A DNA stretch of 64,000 nt, from the NCBI RefSeq assembly GCF_027596085.1, contig NC_072467.1:10711476-10775475 (forward strand), written 5' to 3'. Below the pieces are notes generated by a model. That model worked only from the letters and a program-made list of their open reading frames with translations, was not told the origin of the DNA and did no database searches. Positions 13,543 to 23,700 of the stretch are shown here, piece by piece; the first letter of the stretch is position 1; each line of letters begins with the position of its first letter. The translations under genes and the position numbers were made by a program. Source of the DNA: Anoplopoma fimbria. Lineage: Eukaryota > Chordata > Actinopteri > Perciformes > Anoplopomatidae.

Positions 13543-14423
13543 CCACCCCTCTAAATAACAGTCGACGGTGTCTTGTTACTCAAACATCTCTGATTTTCTG
13601 TTTTTCTCAGATAAACTGTGGTACTGCCGCTTGTCTCCCAATCACAAAATGCTTCACTACGGTGATGTGGAGGAAGACACAGACAATCCCACAATTGAAA
13701 CACTGCAAAAGAAGAGTGAGTTGAAGCTTGCCTGGGGCTTGGCATATGTTAAGATTTGCAACTTTTCTGTATTTAGATGATAAAAATGAGCAGGAGCCCT
13801 GATTTATTTCTTTAAATTTCTCTCTATTTTCCTCCTCAATCAGTTCCAGTAGCAGATATAAAAGGCTTGCTGACGGGAAAAGACTGTCCCCACATGAAGG
13901 AGAACAAGGGCAAACAGAACAAGGTCAGCAGCACTCCTTCCTTATATGCTCTTGCTCATAATGCTCACATCTCACTGTGTTTGTATGGGTGTTTCTCGAT
14001 ATGTCCCCTCACTACAGGAGGTGTTGGACCTGGCATTTAGCATCACATATGACGTAGAAGAGGACAGCCTGAACTTCATCGCACCCTCCAGAACTGATGT
14101 GAGTCTCTGAACTTCTTCCTCTTTATCACAGTTTCTTCTTTTACTGTGAGCATCATGATTGTAGAGTAAGAATATGAACAATATTCTCACTGGCTTCCTG
14201 TCTTTGTCAGTTCTGCCTGTGGACAGATGGACTGAGTGTTCTCCTGGGTCGGGAGATGAGTAGTGAATCTATGCGCAGCGAGCTGGAGATCCTGCTCTCT
14301 ATGGAGATTAAGCTCCGCCTCCTGGACCTCGAGAACGTTCCCATCCCCGACAGTGCACCGGTGGTCCCAAAACCGCCTAGCAACTTCAACTTCTGCTACG
14401 ACTTCAGCCAGACTGAGCAGTAG
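2504..14423 (+). CDS. elmo3: ELMO3, engulfment and cell motility protein 3 (spliced)
   Basis: ELMO proteins bind DOCK family exchange factors and help activate Rac in phagocytosis and migration. Exons: 2504-2512 (tentative), 2582-2622, 2750-2822, 3925-3975, 4278-4447, 4840-4939, 5062-5213, 5905-5983, 6743-6793, 6944-7066, 7525-7647, 7778-7882, 8237-8345, 8480-8616, 12480-12643, 13332-13444, 13611-13715, 13844-13923, 14018-14098, 14211-14423. All junctions are GT-AG and phases agree. The sum is 2079 nt (692 codons plus TAG); the human protein is about 720. Visible parts are the N-terminal ubiquitin-like/armadillo region ([20 protein letters not shown]), the ELMO domain core ([18 protein letters not shown]), a PH domain ([26 protein letters not shown]) and a C-terminal proline motif ([14 protein letters not shown]). 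The tiny first exon (ATG CAG CAG) joins in frame at the conserved Q|KKP intron, but it lacks the usual ~25 N-terminal residues, so the true start may be further upstream. Confidence 0.95.
8617..12479 (+). other. elmo3: Large elmo3 intron
   Basis: A 3.9-kb intron between the DFDK exon and the VMQVVREQ exon. It carries a dispersed repeat near its 5' end (8715-9010) and a short interrupted (CA)n at about 10096-10123. Open frames here (9450-9815 minus, 9959-10312 minus, and the 5' part of 12207-12647 plus) have no splice support or protein character. Nothing else is recognised. Confidence 0.7.
8715..9010. mobile_element. Dispersed fish-type repeat, copy 1
   Basis: The segment containing TTAGTTTAGCTTAGCAGTC, GAGCCAGGCTAGCTG and TTTCCAGTCTTTGCTCTAAGC has a second, inverted copy at 59575-59675 in an mmp15 intron. 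There the matching strings are GAGCCGGGCTAGCTG and TTTCCAGTCTTTATGCTAAGC. It resembles a very common short interspersed teleost repeat. The family name and exact ends are not determined. Confidence 0.55.
13454..13539. repeat. elmo3: (AC)43 microsatellite inside a short elmo3 intron
   Basis: An uninterrupted AC run fills more than half of the 166-nt intron between exons 13332-13444 and 13611-13715. Confidence 0.97.
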
Positions 14424-14455
14424 AGTCTGTGCAACTAGGATGTGTGACTGTGTAA

Positions 14456-14571
<116 letters not shown>

Positions 14572-15800
14572 TAAATAAGTGGTGCGTGTGTGTTGGAACT
14601 GACCTGTGCATCCATGCACTTATTCCTATAACACAGATTAATAACATTAGATGTTTTTTTTTCTGTGACCTGGACTTCTACATCCAAGTGCAACAATGAA
14701 CAGGTGAAAACCTGTGGAAACTACAACTATGGAAATTGCTATCAAACTGTTTGGCTATGACTGTACTCATGCTGAAGATTATCTGCAGAATATTCAAGAA
14801 ATATCTTCTGATTGAAGGATTCCTCCCCAGCTGTCTGGACACCTCAACACAGCTCCAAAACAACTTGGCAAAAGGAAATTATTCTTAAACAATACAGCAG
14901 CTCCAGTAATGGTACTTTAATTTTGTTTTGTAATCATAATTTTATAATTCTAAATATATCTTAACTAAACTATGTATGAAACATGGAATATACCTGTGTG
15001 TGAGGTTGGATTTTACTGGTTGAGACAATATATGCATTGATCTTTGTCTCAAATGCTAGTTGTGCTCATTTGTTAAATTCTTGTATTTTATTTTTTTTAA
15101 ATGGGCATTACCTAGAACACAATGCTTTCTCAAGATATGGTACATGTTAGACTCATTTCCAACATGTGGAAGACAAATACAGTATGTTTTGCATGTTGGA
15201 CAGTGTTTTGCTTAAATATAAGTAATACAGGTACTGACCTTGGTACAGATCACAGCTCGATATGATTATTACGGAGCAGAGATGCTCTGAAAGCTCTGTA
15301 CGACTTTTTATTATTTTATAGTGATACATTAGGTACCAAGCCGACCTTTTGTTTTGAGCTTTAGTTTTGAACAAAAGTAAACGGTACCTTTGCCATAATC
15401 AACAGTTTTATAATAAGAAAAATGTGTGAGACATTTTTTATATCCCACTAGCAATCCTCCCCGTATATCTGTATGACACAGTATGCAATCAGTGGTATTT
15501 TTAAGGTTTTCTCAACTGCTTGCATCCGATCCTGAAACTGATTGATTTTATATAATGTTCATTGATATGATGATGGATGATAATGATGATAATATGATAG
15601 AGGCAACATGCTCAGTCACAGTTTGCTACACTCAGACTCACAAAGCCCAAAATAAAGACACTCAAAGCAGCTACTTAATAACTGACAGCTCTACAGTATA
15701 TCACGTGCTGTGTTTTTTGCACAGGGTTACTTCATTTAAGCACGGTCTTGAGTGTCCTCTGCAGTGCATTCCTGACACACACTTTGGGTGACTTTACAAT

Positions 15801-15806
15801 AATAAA
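15801..15806 (+). terminator. elmo3: Candidate polyadenylation signal for elmo3
   Basis: A consensus AATAAA. An earlier alternative lies at 15651-15656. No cleavage data are available. Confidence 0.4.
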
Positions 15807-15947
15807 CAGTTTGATTTATACTGAGAAAAAAACAAGCATGTGTGTGTTTTGCTCATGGCACAGCAGCCAAAGTTTTCTAACAATCTGTGCGTTTCATCAT
15901 TGATGCTTGTCTATAATATGTCAAATATAACTCATCAATGAAACAAA

Positions 15948-15985
15948 CTGAAAGGTTATTTATGCCTAAATAAATAACCTTTCAG
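15948..15985. repeat. Perfect 15-bp inverted repeat, 8-nt loop
   Basis: CTGAAAGGTTATTTA at 15948-15962 is matched by its reverse complement at 15971-15985. It lies beyond the last elmo3 polyadenylation hexamer. Its function is unknown and it could be a mobile-element relic. Confidence 0.8.
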
Positions 15986-16194
15986 TTACACCTTAGGAGC
16001 TGTAATTGCCATTTAGCAAGTGAAAAAATGCATTTTATGGGTTGTATTGACCCTTTAAAAGGTATTCAAACAGGTAAAATGGACTGGAATGAGCTATGAT
16101 GTAGGGCACAGCGCAGGTACAATAATCCAATCAGAATGCAGAAGAGATTATTGTAACACATTCATAAATTATTATATATACACTCTAGTTTACC

Positions 16195-16450
16195 AAATAC
16201 AAACAAGGTTATTAGAGATACCAAACACATATCGTAAACAATAGTATTGCATATATTATATTCTTGAATATAATATAGCATTCTTGAAGACATACTTTTG
16301 CTATTACCACAGAGATGAAGTTATGTGTATTTGCTCGTCATGACTCTGATCCAGATAAAAGCAGTTGTCGACTATAAACTGGGTGATATAGCTTTAATAA
16401 AATGCAGATCACTTTTAGCGGAACATCACTTTTTGGCACAACACCTGTCC
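16195..16450. repeat. Direct duplication, left copy
   Basis: Contains the landmarks AAGGTTATTAGAGATACCAAACAC, shortened here to GATACCAAACAC, then ATTACCACAGAGATGAAG, GATCCAGATAAAAGCAGTTG and CATCACTTTTTGGCA. All recur in the same order and orientation at 18310-18630. The two copies bracket the satellite at 16800-18250. Similarity is imperfect and was judged by eye. Confidence 0.65.
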
Positions 16451-16799
16451 TTTAAGAGCCTTTTTTTTGTTTGAGTCTATACATTGATAATTAGAAAATA
16501 CCAGCATATTAAACCTTTAAAGTGCAGCACTGTTGGTTGATATGTAATGCAATATATATTGCATGTAATATAACGCGTTAGTCATAGGATTATTATTTTA
16601 ACTAAGTCATGTGTTTCCAGCAGAAATTATTATTTTAATTTTCTAGTTCATTCACACCGCTTCACTTCTGCCAGTGCACCACCAGAAAAAAACACTATAA
16701 GTGGGCGATTATAAAAAACAACAAAAAAAATTAAACAATGTCACATCCACTCCTCTCCAATAAGATCGTCTATCACACAAGGGACAATGTTGAATGAAC

Positions 16800-17530
16800 A
16801 AAATGTTCTGGAAAAAGACATAGTAGAGTAAAAACAGACATAAAGAGTCATATTATCGTGTGATAGAAAATGCATTAAATAGTCGGAATATTTTGTCAAA
16901 AAGTCATAGTACGGTATGCCAAACATTTCATAATCTAGGACGTAAAGAAATTCACGAAACGTCATAGTTTAGTTCATCTAAATAGTCATAAAAGAGTCAT
17001 AGAATAGTATGGCAAAAAGCCATAAACAATTCATTGTATAATAAGTTGAAAAAAGTCATGAAAAGTGATTGTATAGTAAGTCGAAAAACGTAATATAAAG
17101 TGATTGTATAGTATATTGATTAAAGTCATTTAAAAAGTCATATACTATTTCTCAAAAAAGCCTTAAAATAGTCATAGATAGTATGTTGAAAAAAGTATAG
17201 TTTAGTATAGTTTGTCTAAAAATCATAGCACAGTTTCTCAAAAAAAGACGTAAAAAAAGTCAGGAAGAAGTCATAGCATAGTATGTCTTAAAAAATCATA
17301 AAACTATAAACTAATGGTATAGAATATTAAAAAAGCTATAAAAAGTAAAATTCTACTATGTCAAATAAAGTAATACAAAATTCATCATAAGTATATCGAA
17401 AAAAAGTAATGAATTGGTTGGTATGTCAAAATATTCAAAAAAGTCATAGTTTGTTGAAAAGGTTCATGGTAGAGTATATCTAAATAAGTCATAAATAAAT
17501 CACAAAAGATTGATAGTATGTTTTTCACCA
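16800..17530. repeat. AT-rich satellite, forward arm
   Basis: Degenerate tandem units of roughly 25-35 bp built on AGTCATAGTATAGTATGTC followed by an A-rich run (AAAAAAGTCATAAA). Many units are visible (for example around 16905, 17045, 17150, 17275 and 17440). Spacing is irregular and units have diverged. Confidence 0.8.
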
Positions 17531-17556
17531 AAAGCCCTAGTGTATTCTATATTATC

Positions 17557-17629
17557 TTCCAATACCCTGAGTCGAAATCGCACCGCCTGGGTGAAAAGCA
17601 GTAATCTTAACTGCTAGACCACATTGGGC
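17557..17629 (-). pseudogene. tRNA-Glu-like relic 1 inside satellite
   Basis: On the minus strand this reads like tRNA-Glu: an A-box-like GTGGTCTAGCAGTTAAGAT, an anticodon-loop-like CTTTTCACC (TTC) and a B-box-like GGTGCGATTTC, closed by CCAAT/ATTGG ends. The stems are imperfect, so I call it a degenerate tRNA-derived sequence, not a working tRNA. It sits where the satellite switches orientation. Confidence 0.6.
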
Positions 17630-17634
17630 ATGTT

Positions 17635-18250
17635 AGACTTTTTAACATACTATACATTTACTTTTCTAGAGATACCATACCATTACTTTTTTAAAGTTCA
17701 TTTCAACCTATTGTGCTATGACTTTTTTATAGCCTTTTTTTAACCTACTATACTATACGTTTTAGAAAGACTTTACTATACTATGACACTTTTATGATTT
17801 TTTAACATACTATTATATGACTTATTTCTGACTAAACTCTTAAAAAATACTATACTATGACATTTTTTTTCTTTTACTTTTTCAAGAAACAATGCTGACT
17901 TTTTTTTCTCAACATACTACAGTATAACTTTTTCTATCCCATATGCCATTATTATATTGTCTTCCCATACAGGAAATGAACCCAGGTCGAGTGGGTGAAG
18001 ACCTAACTTCTTAGAGTTGACCATATAGGAGATATAACATTCTCATCTTTGATTGATATACAATATCACTATACTGCATTATGACTACTTTTTTATGACT
18101 TTTATTGAAATACTATACAATGAGTAATGCCGTTCTATGTTTTTTTTCTTTACACATTAAACTATGAATGTTTGATTGAAATGTTTCTGGCATACTATAA
18201 TATGACTTTTTATGAATTAGTTGACATTTCTACATTGCATACTTTGATAT
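17635..18250. repeat. AT-rich satellite, inverted arm
   Basis: The same units as 16800-17530 but reverse-complemented: TTTTTTAACATACTATACTATGACTTTTT-type strings around 17640, 17740, 17800, 17850, 18110 and 18195. Together the two arms form a large imperfect inverted repeat centred on the first tRNA-like relic. The inverted arm is interrupted by a second relic at 17962-18030. Confidence 0.75.
17962..18030 (-). pseudogene. tRNA-Glu-like relic 2 inside satellite
   Basis: Minus strand, about 69 nt. The ends TCCTATA and TATGGGA form a full 7-bp acceptor-like stem with one G-T pair. A B-box-like GGTTCATTTCC and a TCTTCAC anticodon-loop-like string are present. The D and anticodon arms are poor, which suggests a relic. 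The two relics share orientation and differ in sequence. Confidence 0.55.
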
Positions 18251-18309
18251 CTCTTTAACGATATTTGAACTGGTACAAAGTACATGGATGGTCATAATTA
18301 AGGGCACAG

Positions 18310-18630
18310 AGCACACAAGGATATTAGCCATACCAAACACAATAGTTTTAACTATATTGCCTAAATGTAATGCCTGATAACTAAACTGCAAACACTTGTT
18401 TGGCAACATTTATGATAATTCGGTAATAAGAAACATTTAATTTTCCCAAGGAATTACCACAGACTTAAAGATGTGTGTATTTGCACATAATGAGTGTTTG
18501 ATCCGGATGAGAGCAGTTGTAGATTATAAATTTGCGGATACAGCGTTACATGCAGCCAACGGCTGCCAATGCTCCATTTAACTGCAATCTGTTTTTGGTA
18601 GACCATCACTTTTTGGCAGCCCAGCAGGTA
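18310..18630. repeat. Direct duplication, right copy
   Basis: Counterpart of 16195-16450. Landmarks are CCATACCAAACAC, ATTACCACAGACTTAAAG, GATCCGGATGAGAGCAGTTG and CATCACTTTTTGGCA, in the same order and strand. The spacing between copies is about 2.1 kb. Confidence 0.65.
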
Positions 18631-19106
18631 ATAAGCAGGGACTAGATATAATGTTAGAAGAGGAGAGGTGAAGGACTGAATTACAATGACGCAATAATGT
18701 AGTAGAGGAAGTGATACAGATACAGATTTGAATAAATATCTGAGATTCAATTTCCATTTTTGTTTTCCTTTTGTATTTATGGTGATATAACTAGTTATAC
18801 ATTCATGTTACATCAGTGTAGCGTACATATTCTGATAGAGCAGTTTGTCGTGGAAAAAGAGATTGTAAATGATGTCATTCTGCATTACAGTGTTGAGGTT
18901 ATACATGTATTATTACAAAAACAGACCAGGCGGACCAAAAATAGGAAACATTGCTTAGAACTCAGAGTATTTTATAAGCAACATGAAGTTTCTTAGTTTC
19001 TTATAATTCTGTAAGTTGTAGGAAATGAAATATAGAATGAATGGAGAGTATGGAAATAAGAATACCTTGAAAACTAAAAAGAATTTCAAAAATCTGTACA
19101 AAATCT

Positions 19107-19622
19107 TTAAAAGTGGTAACAGTATATATTATGGCGGAGCTTGGAGTGTCTAGTTTAAACATTGTAAGAGATACAATTTTAAATATTGTGCTCCATAGGG
19201 TTCCATGGTGTTTAAATTAAATGTTTTATACATTTTCAAAAGTATAACATTTTTTTATTTTTTTTAACTTTGTGATATATTAACTTTTAAAATCCATTTT
19301 CTCCTTACTTTAAACATTTTGCTTTACTGCACCACCTTTATTGTTTTTGTACAAGTTTCGTACCAAAATATCATCATCAGGTAATGTAAAAATGCAAAAG
19401 GGTCTCTCTAGAGCCAGTACTTGGTATGCCGAAACACAGCAGTGCGACATGGCGGACAGTGAACCAGCTCCATATTTAGATATATATGGCTCATTCTAAG
19501 GTAACGAGAACACAACATTTCTTAGTTTCAGGTCATCGTACAATAATGAAAACATAATTAGGAATAATATATTCAATTTCTTCCAATAAATCCCCCTAAA
19601 TCCTACTTACTGTTCCTTTAAG
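19107..19622. mobile_element. MITE-like dispersed repeat
   Basis: It contains ACATGGCGGACAGTGAACC, GGCTCATTCTAAGGTAACGA and a terminal block AAATCCCCCTAAATCCTAC before TTACTGTTCCTTTAA. This arrangement is typical of an abundant short teleost DNA-transposon derivative. The ends look weakly inverted (TTAAAAGTGGTAACAGT versus ACTGTTCCTTTAA). The family is not assigned. Confidence 0.55.
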
Positions 19623-20043
19623 TTAAATTAACTTTCTTTTAAAAGGAATTTGGGAAATGTACGCCTATGAACACTTTGTATTTAAAAACCTCTCGGCTGT
19701 AGTTTTATAACATATACATATTTGAATAATCAAATTGCTTTGAAGTATTGGGCAAATATCAGGCAATTTTAGTGCAAATTTGAACTGAATCCAAACAATA
19801 GGTTAAAAATAACATGAGATTCAAATGTATCTTGGTCTAAAAGTTGAAGTTGAGGAAACAATTTGAGGACAACTATTTCACTTCATATCCATCTTTACTT
19901 CTTCTTAAGCAATACAGAACTGTGATTGATAGAAAAATATTTCTCCTTTTTTGTTGTTAAAAAAATAAATAATCAAGAAAAGTCAAAAGTACTGTCACTA
20001 ATGCTATACAGCGTGAGCTCCAAATAAAGTCTTGCCCTCCTTT

Positions 20044-20046
20044 ATA

Positions 20047-20069
<23 letters not shown>
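20044..20069. repeat. (TA)13 microsatellite with T tail
   Basis: An AT dinucleotide run followed by a T run. It lies downstream of the fbxl9 stop, probably in its 3' UTR or flank. Confidence 0.9.
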
Positions 20070-20077
<8 letters not shown>

Positions 20078-20718
20078 TTTTTAATCTTTCAATCTCAACA
20101 TAATTCCTTATGGGACAGCGTCTTTCATTTTTCTCTGCCTAAACTTTAAGCGTAGATAAAGCACCTTGTTTCTTCAAGACAATTAACACAATGAGCAAAG
20201 TCTTTAGTTTGGGCGACATCTTCCTCATAAAAACAAAATGTACAAGACAACAATTCACATTCGAACTATAATGAGATACTGTGGTACTTTTTTTCTTCTT
20301 TTCTTTCAGGGTTTCTTTTAGTTTTAACATATACTTGTACACATACTTAGATGAAATCTGTGCCCTCCGTGATGATGCACCACATAAACTGACATAAACA
20401 TTACATTCAATCTTTTCATGCTTGGTCCAAACTGCTGATGGTCTTGAAATATTATGGCAAGGGTGTGTGATATTTCAGTCGGTTACAGTTTTGTCTGCCC
20501 TGCCTTTTTGTTTGAATCCAAGCATAAACAAAAATATGAAATGTTTACTTCCACATTAGTTTCATTCAAGTGGCATCTGTCTCACAAAGAAGAGACTTAT
20601 AAAATCACTTACCGGATGACATATAGTTGAGCCCAACTCACAGAGCAGGCTTTGGTCAGAACGTTTAGTTACTGAAAAGGACCAACAGTCATCATGCAGT
20701 GGACATTTGGTCAATCAG

Positions 20719-23700
20719 TCACATGGTAGGATTAGCCCCACCTATAAATTTGTAGTGGACATTTTCCAAGAAGGGCAGCTGACATTGAAGGAGGTCCACA
20801 GTTGTTACAGATATGTTTTTGCACCTTGAGATGTCGAGTGTTCGCAGACGGGGACAGTGCTGCATCAGGAGGAACAAAGATCTGCAGGGTTCAAAGGTCA
20901 AGAATTCAGGAATTTATCCACAAACCCATTGCTACAGATACAGTAGACGTGGAGCTGTGTGCCACTCACCTGTCCGTGATGTTGTTACAACAGGAGAGGT
21001 AGAGATGCTGCAGCCTGTGTAGGTACGGTACAGCTTGTGCCACTCCACGGTCACTGATACCTGGGCAGTGGCTGAGTGCCAGGCTGGTGAGGCTGCGGCA
21101 GTGCCAAGCTACTGACGCCAAGCTGGCATCAGAGATCTCCGGCAGCATGGAGAGGGACAGACGGCAAAGGTTTGGGTAATGCACCACCTGAAGAGATGAG
21201 GTAAAATATTAAATTCAAATCATCTGCATTCCTACGGTACTACCTTTTGCCTCTCCTCAGCTTCCTACCTGTGTGATGCTGCTGTCAGTGAGTTTGGGGC
21301 AGGCAGAGAGGTCCAGCTCCTGCAGCCTGTTGAGCGCTAAAAGTGAAGCTCCAGCCTGCTGTTTGAACTGCTGCAGGTCATTCTGTGTCACCAGCTTGGG
21401 TCGCTCCTCAAACGGCAAACGTGGCGGCTTGAAGAAGCCCATGTTGCCAAAGGTACGGGTGAACCTGGGACCCTTATCTCCCTGTTGAATTACACTTTTT
21501 ATTACTTTACCACAAAAAGTACATGTACTGTAAACTTCTCTGACAGCTTTCACACGTCTGTGGTTCTCACCGTCTCCTGGTCAGGCTCACTTTTCGTCGT
21601 TTCCTCAATCCCGAGCAGACCCCAGTCTGTGACTTCTTTACACCAGCCGAGCCGCAGAACTACCAGCTTCTGCAGGTACGTGGCTATTGCACGCACAGAC
21701 AAGTCAGTCACGTTGACACATGACGTCAAATCAAGCTCACGGATAGTGTCCCCTAGAAGCTGGGTGAGAGAGAAAACTGCGAAATCCTGAAAAGAGGAGG
21801 AAGAGGAAAGTTTTTTCCATGTATTTTTCACAGAGACACACATGTAAACAAACATATACTGACCTACCCTAATGTAGGTGCAGCCCTTGAGGCTGAGTGT
21901 CTCCAGCTGTGCTCTGGCAGCTTTGGATCCCGACAAGCCTTTCACTATCTCTGTTCCGCTGACATGCAGACACTCAGACAGATCCAGACTCCTCAGGAAC
22001 GACATAGACAAAAGGTCAGCAAGGCCTGTGGATGATGTGGATGTGTGAGTCACGAGTTGCAAGCCCTTGCTAGAGAAAACCCCACCCCTGATAAGAGGGC
22101 TTCAATGTTCTGCAAATTTCCCCGCTGCGGGACTAATAAAGGATTATCTTATCTTATCTTATCTTCTATCATGATATCAATTTCATGACATAGATTAGAC
22201 CAAACCGGTCAACTCTGTCAACATTTGCCTGGGAAGGTTAAAAACAGTAGATGGCTGTCGTGTTTTATTACAGTAAAGTAATATAATTTAGTTTGCAGCT
22301 CAAAAAACATGTTTAGGTGTGCATTACCTCTCTAATGTGCATGGTGGTTGTAAAAAAGGGAAAATATTTCACAATAAACACAACTTAAACCCACATAATT
22401 CTTTATTGATCAGCAGGTACTAGCCAGATTGTGTAACATTAATTATGAAGAGTTACATCATTACAGTGACCTTTTGATCTTTCGTCTTGCACCACCATCG
22501 GGTCATATATTGTCATTGACTATCACCTTTAATCAATGACAAGGTTTAAAAAAAATGGTTGAATTTTCGTGTTGTGGATATTAATGGTCCCTGGAGAATG
22601 AATCCTAATGTGTTTAGTGATCCTCTGATTTTTGTGCTAGCACCAGCATAAGGCCAAAATTTTCACTTTAACACAAAAATATTAAAATCTCATAAAGGGG
22701 GCTGCTGTAAGATTTTTTGAACACATTCATGCTCCCTGGAGGATAAACCCATTTCAATGTGGACCCTATGTGTGTTTCTTCAGTGGCACCATCAGGGAAA
22801 AGTGTTAACTTTGTGCAACAGTATTTCATAATTGGACAAATTTGCTGAACTCTTTCATGCTCCGAACGGGATACAGCATTTAGTTTTTAATTTAGTTTTG
22901 ATAAGGCACTTAAGAGCAGCTACTGATTCAGCTCTGATGTTGTAAGCTGTAATAAACACAGGCTTCTAATGGCCACTGAGCAAAGCGTTAAAACTTTTAG
23001 TTTTGCTATCTTAACAAAATAAACTTTTGTATGATACACACAAAAACAAAAATATACTGTCTGTACCTTTTTCAGTGATCCTCCAATCGCGAGACAAGGA
23101 GAGGTGTGTCAGTGACTTAAGGCCCCGTGCTATGGCCTCTACAGACCTGCTGGTCAGCTCAGTGCAGGCACTGATGTCCAGTCTTTGGAGGCTCGGCTGG
23201 TGCTTCACCAGAACCTCCATGGAGTAGTCAGTCAGCTCCTTACAGCCGTGCAGACACAGTTCCTCTAAGACCAAATCCTGAACCTGAAACACAGTAAATA
23301 TCAGGAATTTAAAAAAGTAGAATATGTGTTTTCTATGATGACAAGAAAGTGAAACTCTTATCTTCAAAGAAGTTAGAGTACACCATAAAATCATGAAAAG
23401 ATTCAACATCATAAATGATCAGAATAAAGCATTGTCTCTGCATAAACCAGCACATACAGTGGGTACGGAAAGTATTCAGACCCCTTTAAATTTTTCACTC
23501 TTTGTTTCATTGCAGCCATTTGCTAAAATCGAAAAAGTTCATTTTTTTCGCATTAATGTACACTCAGCAACCCATCTTGACAGAAAAAACGCTGCCACCA
23601 CCATGTTTCACTGTTGGGATTGTATTGGGCAGGTGATGAGCAGTGCCTGGTTTTCTCCACACATACCGCTTAGAATTAACGCCAAAAAGTTCAATCTTGG

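Larger units (their letters stand above)
18631..20718. other. Convergent spacer between elmo3 and fbxl9
   Basis: AT-rich. Besides the MITE-like repeat and the (TA)n tract I see no gene. The part near 20718 is likely 3' UTR of fbxl9, which is transcribed leftwards. Confidence 0.5.

Noticed and set aside
13261..13554. Open frames of Cys-Val or Thr-His repeats at the microsatellites (also 14404-14699, 49157-49444, 51561-51993)
   Set aside because: They are translations of pure (AC)n/(TG)n tracts in introns or UTR, in several frames at once.
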